DNA of 7,572 nucleotides from Pseudomonadota bacterium (GTDB lineage Bacteria; Pseudomonadota; Alphaproteobacteria; Rhizobiales; Methylopilaceae): the NCBI GenBank assembly GCA_023389135.1, contig JAEWEX010000182.1:1-7572 (forward strand). The letters run 5' to 3'. Each line of letters begins with the position of its first letter. The stretch's first letter is position 1. Shown piece after piece: positions 1 to 5,565 of this stretch. The notes under the pieces are model-generated. The model was not told the origin of the DNA. It made no database searches and worked only from the letters and a program-made list of their open reading frames with translations. The translations under genes and the position numbers were made by a program.

Positions 1-785
1 ATCGCTTCGGCTCGGGCAGGGTCGTCGTTGAAGATATCAACGCCCGCAAGCCAGCCGCGCAGGAAGGCCACCACGGCCGCGCGGTTCTCCTTCACATAGC
101 CGCTGTCCGCAGCGATGATGACCGGCGTGATGTCGTACTTGGAATAGTCCAGAAGCGTCTTTCCGAGCTTGTTGACCTCGGCGACCGACGGGAACGGCTC
201 GACACCGGCGAAGCCGTCCACGGAGCCGGAGGCAAGTGCGGAGATGTGGTTGGAGAACGGCACGTTGATGACCTGCACGTCCTCGCCGGTCATGTTGAAC
301 GCCGGCAGGATCTTCCGCTGGAAAACGGAATCCGTGGCAGAGCCGAGCTGAGAGGCGATGCGCTTGCCCTTGAGATCCTCGGCCTTCGTGATGCCGCTGT
401 TCTCACCCACAACGATGGCAAGCGTCTGGCCGGCATACATGCCCATGCCAATGCCGATGATGTCACCCTTGGCGGCGCCGACGATGAAGGGCGTCGCGCC
501 CAGCACGCCGATGTCGAGGCGTCCCGCGACCATGGCGTCGCGCACCGCCTTGCCGGCATCGAAACGGTTGACCGACACCTTGCCGCCGGCCTTGGTGAAC
601 AGGTCCTCGGCCTCGGCGATCATGCCGATGGTTCCCCAGGACGTGTTCTGGAAGCCGAAGTTGAGCGGCGCGGCGGCGCCCTGCGCCCACGACATGCGAG
701 GCAGCGTGGCGGACATCAGGCCGGCGCCGGCGATGCCGCCGGCAATGCCGAGGAAGCCGCGGCGGGACGTGTCGAACTTGGTCAT
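1..785 (-). CDS. ABC transporter substrate-binding protein, NMT1/THI5-like (SsuA/TauA type), Tat-exported, C-terminus beyond the left edge
   Basis: This is the periplasmic solute-binding component of an ABC importer; 261 codons are visible and the C-terminus is cut by the window edge. Residues 7-13 (SRRGFLG) followed by a Gly/Ala-rich hydrophobic stretch to about residue 34 form a twin-arginine signal peptide, with likely cleavage near SWA-QG. The mature part has the NMT1/SsuA layout: LNFGFQNTSWGTIGMIAEAE (41-60), a DIGVLGATPF strand-loop (91-100), KAEDLKGKRIASQLGSATD (134-152) and the ALASGSVDGFAGVEPFP lobe (183-199). The ATG at 785 follows GGGAGGA (797-791) by 5 nt, and the next ATG upstream, at 790, reads straight into a stop. 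It lies 69 nt behind the ATPase gene on the same strand. The family binds sulfonates, taurine, nitrate/cyanate, pyrimidine precursors or aromatic anions, and the substrate cannot be read from the sequence. Confidence 0.9.
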   Translation of the reverse strand, partial: MTKFDTSRRGFLGIAGGIAGAGLMSATLPRMSWAQGAAAPLNFGFQNTSWGTIGMIAEAEDLFTKAGGKVSVNRFDAGKAVRDAMVAGRLDIGVLGATPFIVGAAKGDIIGIGMGMYAGQTLAIVVGENSGITKAEDLKGKRIASQLGSATDSVFQRKILPAFNMTGEDVQVINVPFSNHISALASGSVDGFAGVEPFPSVAEVNKLGKTLLDYSKYDITPVIIAADSGYVKENRAAVVAFLRGWLAGVDIFNDDPARAEA

Positions 786-804
786 GTCATTCCTCCCAGG
801 TTGC

Positions 805-844
805 GCGGGTTTTCCCGCATTGTCCTCGGCGCGGGCCCGCGCCG
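805..844 (-). repeat. Two inverted repeats in the ATPase/substrate-binding protein intergenic gap
   Basis: The 69-nt gap between the two ABC genes holds two dyads. One is GCGGG-TTTT-CCCGC at 805-818 (5-bp stem, 4-nt loop). The other is a perfect 18-bp palindrome, CGGCGCGGGCCCGCGCCG, at 827-844. Neither is followed by a run of T in the minus-strand direction, so they do not look like an intrinsic terminator. Intercistronic hairpins between transporter genes often stabilise or process the mRNA so that the binding protein is made in excess. That role is inferred here, not shown. Confidence 0.5.
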
Positions 845-854
845 GGCATGAGGC

Positions 855-1664
855 TCAGTGGCGGCCTCCGAGGCTCGCCAGCAACTGGCGCTGCTTGGCA
901 ATGAACTCGTCGCTCAGAGGGTCGCGCGGGCGCGGAAGGTCTATGGCGATCTCTTCGCGGATCGTGCCGGGATGGGCCGCCATCACGATCACCTTGTCGC
1001 CCAGGAACACTGCCTCGGCGACGTTGTGGGTGATGTAGACCACCGTCTTCTTGGTGGTCTGCCAGATCTCGGCCAGCAGCTTCTGCATGTCGTCGCGCGT
1101 CATGGCGTCGAGCGCGGCGAAGGGTTCGTCCATCAGCAGGACGCCGGGGTTGTAGGCGAGCGCGCGCGCGATCGCGACGCGCTGCTGCATGCCGCCGGAA
1201 AGCTGGTGAGGATAGGAGGTCGCGAACTTCTCCAGCCCGACGAGCCGCAGGAACTCGCGGGCCGTCTCCGCGCGCTTCGTCTTGTCGATGCCGCGCATTT
1301 CCAGGCCGAACTCGACGTTGCCCTGAGCGGTGCGCCACGGAAACAGCTGAGCGAAGTCCTGGAACACCACGCCGCGGTCGGGGCGCGTTTCCTTCATCGG
1401 CCCGCCGCCAATGCGGATCTCGCCGCTGGACGGGGTCAGGAAGCCCGCAAGCATGTTCATGATCGTGGTCTTGCCGCAGCCGGACGGCCCGACAATGCAC
1501 AGGAACTCGGAAGGGGCGACCGTAAAGCTCGCATCCTTGACCGCGAGGACATGCCTGTCAGCGGTATGGTATTCGAGCGTCACATTGTTGACTTCAATGC
1601 CGTCGGCCACGTCGTTATTCCCCGCCTTGACGGTCGAGGCAGATGTGGAGCCGGGCCGGCGCAT
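855..1664 (-). CDS. ABC transporter ATP-binding protein (TauB/SsuB/NrtD family)
   Basis: This is the cytoplasmic ATPase that drives the importer; 269 aa is normal for the family. All nucleotide-binding motifs are intact: Walker A GPSGCGKTT (59-67), Q-loop Gln102 (VVFQDFAQLFPW), signature LSGGMQQR (155-162), Walker B VLLMDEP (175-181), D-loop ALD (184-186) and switch His213 (YITHNVAEA). The FPWRT stretch after the Q-loop and the AAHPGTI segment (229-235) are typical of nitrate/sulfonate/taurine ATPases. The start is uncertain. The ATG at 1664 has no clear ribosome-binding site and adds about 20 residues before the conserved core. A GTG at 1610 is preceded at 9 nt by a GGGG run and would give a protein nearer the usual N-terminus. 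The gene precedes the binding-protein gene on the same strand, so they are probably one operon; no permease is in the window. Confidence 0.93.
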   Translation of the reverse strand: MRRPGSTSASTVKAGNNDVADGIEVNNVTLEYHTADRHVLAVKDASFTVAPSEFLCIVGPSGCGKTTIMNMLAGFLTPSSGEIRIGGGPMKETRPDRGVVFQDFAQLFPWRTAQGNVEFGLEMRGIDKTKRAETAREFLRLVGLEKFATSYPHQLSGGMQQRVAIARALAYNPGVLLMDEPFAALDAMTRDDMQKLLAEIWQTTKKTVVYITHNVAEAVFLGDKVIVMAAHPGTIREEIAIDLPRPRDPLSDEFIAKQRQLLASLGGRH

Positions 1665-1747
1665 GGCGATGAACCGCCAGCAGGCACTTACATGCCACCG
1701 TGAAAGCCTCCCATGAACCGGATCATCTGCCGTGATCCTGCCGGGAG

Positions 1748-1775
1748 CTTATGCGTCAAAAGGTTGATAACGCAA
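1748..1775 (-). promoter_or_regulatory. Candidate promoter with a dyad in its spacer for the ABC transporter operon
   Basis: The 144-nt gap between the lysR stop and the ATPase start contains an AT-rich patch (about 1748-1800) in otherwise very GC-rich DNA. Reading the minus strand, TTGCGT (1775-1770) and CATAAG (1753-1748) lie 16 nt apart and resemble -35 and -10 boxes (3/6 and 4/6 matches to the sigma70 consensus). Between them is a dyad, TGCG-TCAA (1752-1759) and TTGA...CGCA (1764-1774), which covers the spacer and would suit a regulator such as the adjacent LysR protein. The rest of the gap, 1665-1747, shows nothing further that I can support. The call rests on composition and consensus matching only. 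Confidence 0.4.
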
Positions 1776-1797
1776 ATGATTAGAAACTATGAGGTCG

Positions 1798-1812
1798 ATA
1801 GACAGCGTCTAT
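1798..1812. repeat. 15-nt dyad overlapping the lysR stop codon
   Basis: ATAGAC-AGC-GTCTAT is a perfect 6-bp inverted repeat with a 3-nt centre. It overlaps the TAG stop (1811-1809) of the lysR-type gene and sits just upstream of the candidate transporter promoter. It has the size of a helix-turn-helix protein operator. It could also form a small hairpin at the end of the lysR message, but no T-run follows on the minus strand to make it a terminator. Confidence 0.35.
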
Positions 1813-2762
1813 GACGACAGCGTCCGCCTGCCTGCCGCGCGCGTTGTGGCATAAGTCTCCCGGATCATCGCGGCCATGCGCTGGGCTGCCGCGGAGCGGT
1901 GGCCATGGCGCCGCCAAAGGATCGCGATCGTCCGTCTCGGCTCCGGCTCTTTCAGCTCGATCTGGCGCACGCCCGGCACGTTGAGCATGGCCCCGTTGGA
2001 CAGCACCGTCGCAAGGCGGGAATTGCGCAGCGTCGCCAGGATCGGCTCGATGGCGTTCATCTCCATCACGACCTGCGGCTTCAGCCGGTTCTCCGCGAAG
2101 AAGCGGTCGACGAACTGCCGCGCCGCGAATTCGGGCGTCAGCATCACAAGTGGCGTCTCGGCCAGTTCGCGCATTGGGACAGATTTCCGCCGCGCCCATG
2201 GATGTTGCGCGCCGACCACCAGCACCAGCGCCTCTTCGGCCAATGTTTCCGCGACGAAGTGCTCGGTGTCCTCCGAGATGTAGGCCACGGCAAGGTCGAG
2301 CTCGCCGCTCAGCAACTCCCGCTCCATTTCCAGACGGGGCACCAGCCGCGCCACGACATTGACGCCCGGATATCGCAGCACGAACTCCGACAGGGCATAG
2401 GGCAGCATGGAGCTGGAGAACGAGTGCGAGACCGCCATCCTGAGCGTGCCGCGCATCAGTCCCTCGAGTTCCGACAGGGCGAGGGCCCCCAGCTCCAGTT
2501 CCCGCAGCATGCGATCGGCGTAGGGCCGGAACAGCTCTCCGGCGCGGGTAAGCTGGACGTCCTTCGCGCGCCGCTCGAACAGCAGGGTGCCCATGGTCGT
2601 CTCGAGCTGCTTGATCTGGTGCGAAAGCGTCGGCTGGCTGACATTGAGCCGGTCCGCCGCGCGGGTGAAGCTGCGCGCTTCCGCCAGCATCAGGAAGTAG
2701 CGCAGATGGCGCAGTTCGATCCGGCCCGACGGGTCCGGAGTGGGGGCAGGGACATCTCTCAC
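1809..2762 (-). CDS. LysR-family transcriptional regulator, CynR-like
   Basis: This is a DNA-binding transcriptional regulator of 317 aa, the usual size for the family. The N-terminal winged helix-turn-helix spans about 16-78: ELRHLRYFLMLAEARSFTRA, then AADRLNVSQPTLSHQIKQLE (35-54) as the HTH and LFERRAKDVQLTRAGE (61-76) as the wing. The effector domain begins around 105 (GTLRMAVSHSFSSSMLP) and runs to about 305. The HTH wording and the MRGTLRMAVSHS entry resemble the CynR group, which in E. coli responds to cyanate. That is a family resemblance, not evidence of the ligand. The start is GTG at 2762 with a poor ribosome-binding site; no later start precedes the conserved HTH. It lies upstream of the ABC genes on the same strand rather than divergent from them, and may regulate both itself and the transporter. 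Confidence 0.93.
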   Translation of the reverse strand: MRDVPAPTPDPSGRIELRHLRYFLMLAEARSFTRAADRLNVSQPTLSHQIKQLETTMGTLLFERRAKDVQLTRAGELFRPYADRMLRELELGALALSELEGLMRGTLRMAVSHSFSSSMLPYALSEFVLRYPGVNVVARLVPRLEMERELLSGELDLAVAYISEDTEHFVAETLAEEALVLVVGAQHPWARRKSVPMRELAETPLVMLTPEFAARQFVDRFFAENRLKPQVVMEMNAIEPILATLRNSRLATVLSNGAMLNVPGVRQIELKEPEPRRTIAILWRRHGHRSAAAQRMAAMIRETYATTRAAGRRTLSS

Positions 2763-2964
2763 AACGCGCTCGCTCGCAGGCCTCAGGAGCCGGAGGCTAC
2801 ACCGCAGCTTGCCCGCCCGCCACGCGCGCCGACGCCGATTGTGATTCGATGACAGGTGGTTGCGACCGGCAGCGGATTCAGATCATCAGGTCCCCGCTTT
2901 CAGCCAGGACGTTGAGACCTTCCGCCGCCTCCCGTTCTTCCGCGGAATGGGCTAAGCGATTGCC
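2763..2964. promoter_or_regulatory. Divergent intergenic region between lysR-type and DUF2946-like genes
   Basis: These 202 nt separate two divergent genes and must hold both promoters, but no strong sigma70 pair is visible. One weak minus-strand candidate is CACAAT (a -10-like box) within the ATTGTGATTCGAT stretch around 2839-2851. A 10-bp palindrome, TTCCGCGGAA, at 2938-2947 lies 17 nt before the DUF2946-like start codon. I see no CueR-type dyad that would show copper control. Confidence 0.35.
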
Positions 2965-3360
2965 ATGATCAGGCTTCCGGCCCTTCGCGGTGGACTTGCC
3001 GTGCGCATTCTTGCGCTCGGGCTCGCCTATCTGCTGGTGGCCCAGACACTGGTTTCCGGGCTCGGCGCGGCCCATGCAGCGCATGCGGCCTCCGGCGCCG
3101 CCACCGGCCTGTCGGTCATCTGCTCCCCGCTGGATGATCACGTGCAGCCGGACGGCCGGACGACCCCGCCTCATCGCGGCGCCGACTGTCCGTGCGGCGC
3201 GCTTTGCGGCGCACCTGTGCATGCGGGCCTGGCGGCTACGGCGGCCGACGCCTGCCATCGTCCCCACGCCGCCACCGCGGTGCCGCCGCGCCACCTGCTG
3301 TCTGCAGTCCTCTCGCCCGTGCGGGCGCCTGCGCATCGCCCCCGAGGTCCTCCGGTCTGA
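2965..3360 (+). CDS. Small exported Cys/His-rich protein, DUF2946-like
   Basis: This is a 131-aa protein of unknown function. Residues 1-40 form a signal peptide or single membrane anchor: a basic start (MIRLPALRGGLAVR), a hydrophobic core (ILALGLAYLLVAQTLVSGLGA) and an AHA cleavage-like site. The rest is rich in possible metal ligands: Cys53, Cys75, Cys77, Cys81 and Cys97, with His59, 70, 86, 98, 101, 110 and 124, including the cluster DCPCGALC (74-81). The proline-rich tail ending RPRGPP resembles DUF2946 proteins, which often sit beside copper genes. The ATG at 2965 has only a distant GGAA upstream. A GTG at 3001 is an alternative, but it would remove the basic n-region. The PCu(A)C copper chaperone gene starts 68 nt downstream, so a role in periplasmic copper handling is a reasonable inference. 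The family call rests on layout and neighbour, not on a database search. Confidence 0.68.
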   Translation: MIRLPALRGGLAVRILALGLAYLLVAQTLVSGLGAAHAAHAASGAATGLSVICSPLDDHVQPDGRTTPPHRGADCPCGALCGAPVHAGLAATAADACHRPHAATAVPPRHLLSAVLSPVRAPAHRPRGPPV

Positions 3361-3397
3361 ACGGTCCGCACTGCCAAGGTCAGACCATTCCACATTG

Positions 3398-3412
3398 GGG
3401 GCATCACGCCCC
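3398..3412 (+). other. Small hairpin just upstream of the copper chaperone ribosome-binding site
   Basis: GGGGC-ATCAC-GCCCC forms a 5-bp stem with a 5-nt loop in the gap between the DUF2946-like gene and the PCu(A)C gene. It ends 4 nt before GGAG (3417-3420), which is the ribosome-binding site 8 nt ahead of the ATG at 3429. There is no T-run, so it is not an intrinsic terminator. A stabilising or translation-tuning role is possible but unproven. Confidence 0.3.
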
Positions 3413-3428
3413 GGCCGGAGACATCATC

Positions 3429-3938
3429 ATGCGCCGTATTCCCATCGTCGAGCTTGCGCTCGGTTTCACAATCTTCGCGGCCACCGCCGCGACAGTCCTG
3501 GCCCACGGCTATACCGTGGGCGACATCGAGATCGGCCATCCCTGGTCGCGGGCGACCCCCGATGGCGCCAAGGTCGCCGGCGGGTATCTCACGATCCGCA
3601 ACACAGGTGCCGCGCCTGACCGGCTTGTCAGCGGTTCGTTCGAACGCGCCGGCCGGTTCGAAATCCACGAGATGAAGGTCGAGAACGGCGTCATGACCAT
3701 GCGCCCGCTGGGCGAGGGCATCGAGATCGCGCCCGGCGCCGAACTCAAGCTCGCGCCCGGCGGATACCACCTGATGTTCATGGACCTCTCGGCCCGGCTG
3801 TCGGAGGGCGAGAAGGTCAAGGGGACGCTGACTTTCGAGAAGGCCGGCAGCATCGAGGTCGAGTTCGCGGTCGAGGGCATGGGCGCGCGCGATGGCGGCC
3901 ATGGCGCTTCCCATGGTGGCGGCAACCACGCCCATTGA
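3429..3938 (+). CDS. Periplasmic PCu(A)C copper chaperone (DUF461)
   Basis: This is a periplasmic copper-binding protein of 169 aa. The family delivers Cu(I) to the CuA centre or to Sco proteins during assembly of cytochrome oxidases. Residues 1-25 are a signal peptide ending VLA, so the mature protein probably begins with His26-Gly. The domain then runs GDIEIGHPWSRATPDGAKVAGGYLTIRNTG (31-60), and the metal site follows the H-M...M...H-x-M pattern: His80 and Met82 in EIHEM, Met91 in VMTMRPL, and His114/Met116 in GGYHLMFM. A short His-rich tail (GGHGASHGGGNHAH, 156-169) ends the protein and could bind Cu(II). The ATG at 3429 has GGAG 8 nt upstream. The frame stays open upstream to 3192, but that part overlaps the preceding gene and comes before the signal peptide, so it is not coding. 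The neighbour upstream is a DUF2946-like protein on the same strand. Confidence 0.93.
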   Translation: MRRIPIVELALGFTIFAATAATVLAHGYTVGDIEIGHPWSRATPDGAKVAGGYLTIRNTGAAPDRLVSGSFERAGRFEIHEMKVENGVMTMRPLGEGIEIAPGAELKLAPGGYHLMFMDLSARLSEGEKVKGTLTFEKAGSIEVEFAVEGMGARDGGHGASHGGGNHAH

Positions 3939-3944
3939 TGCAAC

Positions 3945-4009
3945 CCGTCGCGGCCTCGACCGGGGCGGGCTGCCGGCCTATGTCGCTGTGCGGAAAGAGG
4001 CCGCGACGG
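3945..4009 (+). repeat. Perfect 13-bp inverted repeat between the copper chaperone and GT39 genes
   Basis: CCGTCGCGGCCTC (3945-3957) is exactly complementary to GAGGCCGCGACGG (3997-4009), with 39 nt between. The spacer includes further self-complementary pieces (CCGG at 3960-3963 and 3973-3976). The left arm starts 6 nt after the chaperone stop codon. The right arm ends 5 nt before the glycosyltransferase ATG at 4015 and contains the only Shine-Dalgarno-like bases (ACGGA, 4006-4010). No T-run follows on either strand. In RNA this would be a long, GC-rich stem able to hide the ribosome-binding site, block exonucleases or be processed. Confidence 0.7.
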
Positions 4010-4014
4010 AACCT

Positions 4015-5463
4015 ATGGATAACGGCAGATACGATACCAAGACCGTGCTCGTGGCGCTGGCGGCCGTCCTCGCCGCGCGCCTGGCCCTGATCGCACTGTC
4101 GGCCACCGAACTGAACTTCGAGGAGGCTCAGTACTGGGTCTGGGCCAAGGAACTGGACTTCGGCTACTATTCCAAGCCGCCGCTCGTCGCGTGGCTGATC
4201 GCCGCGACCACTGCGGTTCTGGGCGACACCACCTTTGGCGTCCGCGTGGCTGCGCCGCTGCTTCACGCCGCCACGGGTCTGGTCATCTATTTCCTCGGGC
4301 GCGAGCTCTATGATGCTCGTGTCGGGTTCTGGTCGGCGCTGGTCTACGCCACGCTGCCGGCCGTTACCCTGTCCTCATCGCTGATCACCACCGACGTGCC
4401 GCTGCTGGCTGCCTGGTCGGTGGCGCTGCTGATGCTGGTGCGGCTCCATCGCGGTGGCGGTGCGCTCGTCGCCATCGGCCTTGGCGTGGCGATCGGGCTG
4501 GGGCTTCTCGCCAAATACGCCATGGCCTATTTCGTCATGTCGGCGGTGATCTGGGGCCTCATCTCCCGGGATTGGCGGGCGACGGTGTTCGGGCCGAAGG
4601 CGGCGCTTGCCTTTGCGGTCGCGTTCCTCGTGTTCCTGCCCAACCTGCTGTGGAATCGGGCCAACAGCTTCATCTCCGCAGTCCACACCAGCGAGGTCAT
4701 GGCATGGTCGCCCGACCTGGAGGGCGTGGCGAACGCGCTGGAATTCCTGGCCTCGCAGTTCGGTGTGTTCGGTCCGATCCTGTTCGCCGGTCTCCTCGTC
4801 ATCTCTTGGCGCAGCCTGCGCGGGTCCACGCCCGAGGCCGACCGCTTCCTGCTCGCCTTCGCATTGCCCGTGCTTGCGCTGATGGTCGGTCAGGCGGTGT
4901 TGTCCCGGGCCTATGCCAACTGGGGCGCGACCGCCTATCCGGGCGCCAGCATCCTCGTCACGGCCGTCTTCCTGCGCATGAACCGGCAAGGGCTTCTGCG
5001 TGCGAGCCTGGCGCTCCATGTCGCCGTGTTCGTCGCCTTCTTCGGGGGGCATCTGGTGGCGCCCGACCTCAGGATCGCAGGCCGCGAACCGTTCTGGACG
5101 CTCACCGGATGGGGCGAGGCTGCTGCGCGCATCGAGCAGCGGGCGCTGGAGACGGATGCGCGCTCGATCCTGGTCGATCACCGGGCGCTGACGGCATCCA
5201 TCGTGTACGAACTGCGGGATCGTCCGGTCCCCGTCTACGCGTGGCTCAGGCCGGGGGAGCCGCCGCGCAGCCATTTCGAGCTGACTCGTCCGGTGGGTCC
5301 CGAGGCGGAGACGCCGTCGCTGGCCGTCGCACGCAGCGACACGCCGGATTTCCTGGAATGGTACGACCGGGTCGAACCCCTGGGCGCGGAACCTCTGCTC
5401 CGGCGCTGGAGCCGGGACCAGACATTCTACTTCTTCCGCGTCTCGGGCTGGCGGGCACCGTGA
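4015..5463 (+). CDS. Membrane glycosyltransferase, family 39 (ArnT/PMT-like)
   Basis: This is a 482-aa multi-pass inner-membrane protein of the GT39/PMT_2 type, which moves a sugar from a polyprenyl-phosphate donor to a lipid, glycan or protein acceptor on the periplasmic side. Residues 10-30 are the first membrane segment. The first periplasmic loop holds the family motif FEEAQYWVWAKELDFGYYSKPPLVAWLI (35-62), followed by TTDVPLLAAW (125-134), LAKYAMAYF (165-173), LPNLLWN (208-214) and ANWGATAYPG (301-310). Further hydrophobic segments run to about 346, and a soluble C-terminal part of about 130 residues follows. In relatives the first loop usually reads DE; here it is Glu36-Glu37. The ATG at 4015 is preferred. 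An in-frame ATG at 3892 would overlap the chaperone gene by 47 nt, add 41 residues without family character and run through the inverted repeat. The acceptor is unknown. Cotranscription with the copper genes is possible but not required by function. Confidence 0.88.
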   Translation: MDNGRYDTKTVLVALAAVLAARLALIALSATELNFEEAQYWVWAKELDFGYYSKPPLVAWLIAATTAVLGDTTFGVRVAAPLLHAATGLVIYFLGRELYDARVGFWSALVYATLPAVTLSSSLITTDVPLLAAWSVALLMLVRLHRGGGALVAIGLGVAIGLGLLAKYAMAYFVMSAVIWGLISRDWRATVFGPKAALAFAVAFLVFLPNLLWNRANSFISAVHTSEVMAWSPDLEGVANALEFLASQFGVFGPILFAGLLVISWRSLRGSTPEADRFLLAFALPVLALMVGQAVLSRAYANWGATAYPGASILVTAVFLRMNRQGLLRASLALHVAVFVAFFGGHLVAPDLRIAGREPFWTLTGWGEAAARIEQRALETDARSILVDHRALTASIVYELRDRPVPVYAWLRPGEPPRSHFELTRPVGPEAETPSLAVARSDTPDFLEWYDRVEPLGAEPLLRRWSRDQTFYFFRVSGWRAP

Positions 5464-5471
5464 GCGGGCAC

Positions 5472-5501
5472 AAAAGAAAGCGGCGGCCCGAAGGCCGCCG
5501 C
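5472..5501 (-). terminator. Intrinsic terminator of the DUF4394 gene, UUCG tetraloop
   Basis: On the minus strand, GCGGCGGCC-TTCG-GGCCGCCGC (5501-5480) makes a perfect 9-bp stem closed by a UUCG tetraloop and is followed directly by TTTCTTTT (5479-5472). That is a textbook rho-independent terminator for the minus-strand gene ending at 5566. On the plus strand the same hairpin is followed by CGTCGCGGG with no T-run. It therefore serves the glycosyltransferase gene (stop at 5463) at best as a 3' stabilising hairpin. The remaining bases up to 5565 show only a short GGGGATCCCC palindrome (5520-5529). Confidence 0.85.
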
Positions 5502-5565
5502 CGTCGCGGGCGCGGGGCGGGGGATCCCCTAATGCATGCCCGCGAACAGTGTCATGCGCCCGGGG

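Noticed and set aside
246..1038. Plus-strand open frames of 201 aa (246-851) and 226 aa (358-1038)
   Set aside because: They run antisense to the substrate-binding protein and part of the ATPase, show no family motifs, and have low-complexity composition typical of frames in GC-rich DNA.
858..1703. 281-aa plus-strand open frame
   Set aside because: It is antisense to the ATPase gene, whose complete set of nucleotide-binding motifs leaves no doubt about the coding strand.
1899..2852. 317-aa plus-strand open frame
   Set aside because: It mirrors the lysR-type gene; the translation is rich in Arg, Gln and His and has no recognisable domain.
2911..2947. Possible CueR-type copper promoter before the DUF2946-like gene
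   Set aside because: TTGAGACCTTCC suggested it, but no matching GGAAGGT arm follows at the right distance; only the short TTCCGCGGAA palindrome is present.
2878..3935. Minus-strand open frames of 171 aa (2878-3393) and 254 aa (3171-3935)
   Set aside because: They are antisense to the DUF2946-like and PCu(A)C genes, which have signal peptides, family motifs and a ribosome-binding site (for PCu(A)C).
3892..4014. In-frame upstream extension of the GT39 gene to an ATG at 3892
   Set aside because: It would overlap the copper chaperone gene, has no ribosome-binding site and adds 41 residues before the normal family N-terminus.
5480..5501. Hairpin as a plus-strand terminator for the GT39 gene
   Set aside because: The stem is followed by CGTCGCGGG on the plus strand; the T-run is only on the minus-strand side, so it terminates DUF4394.
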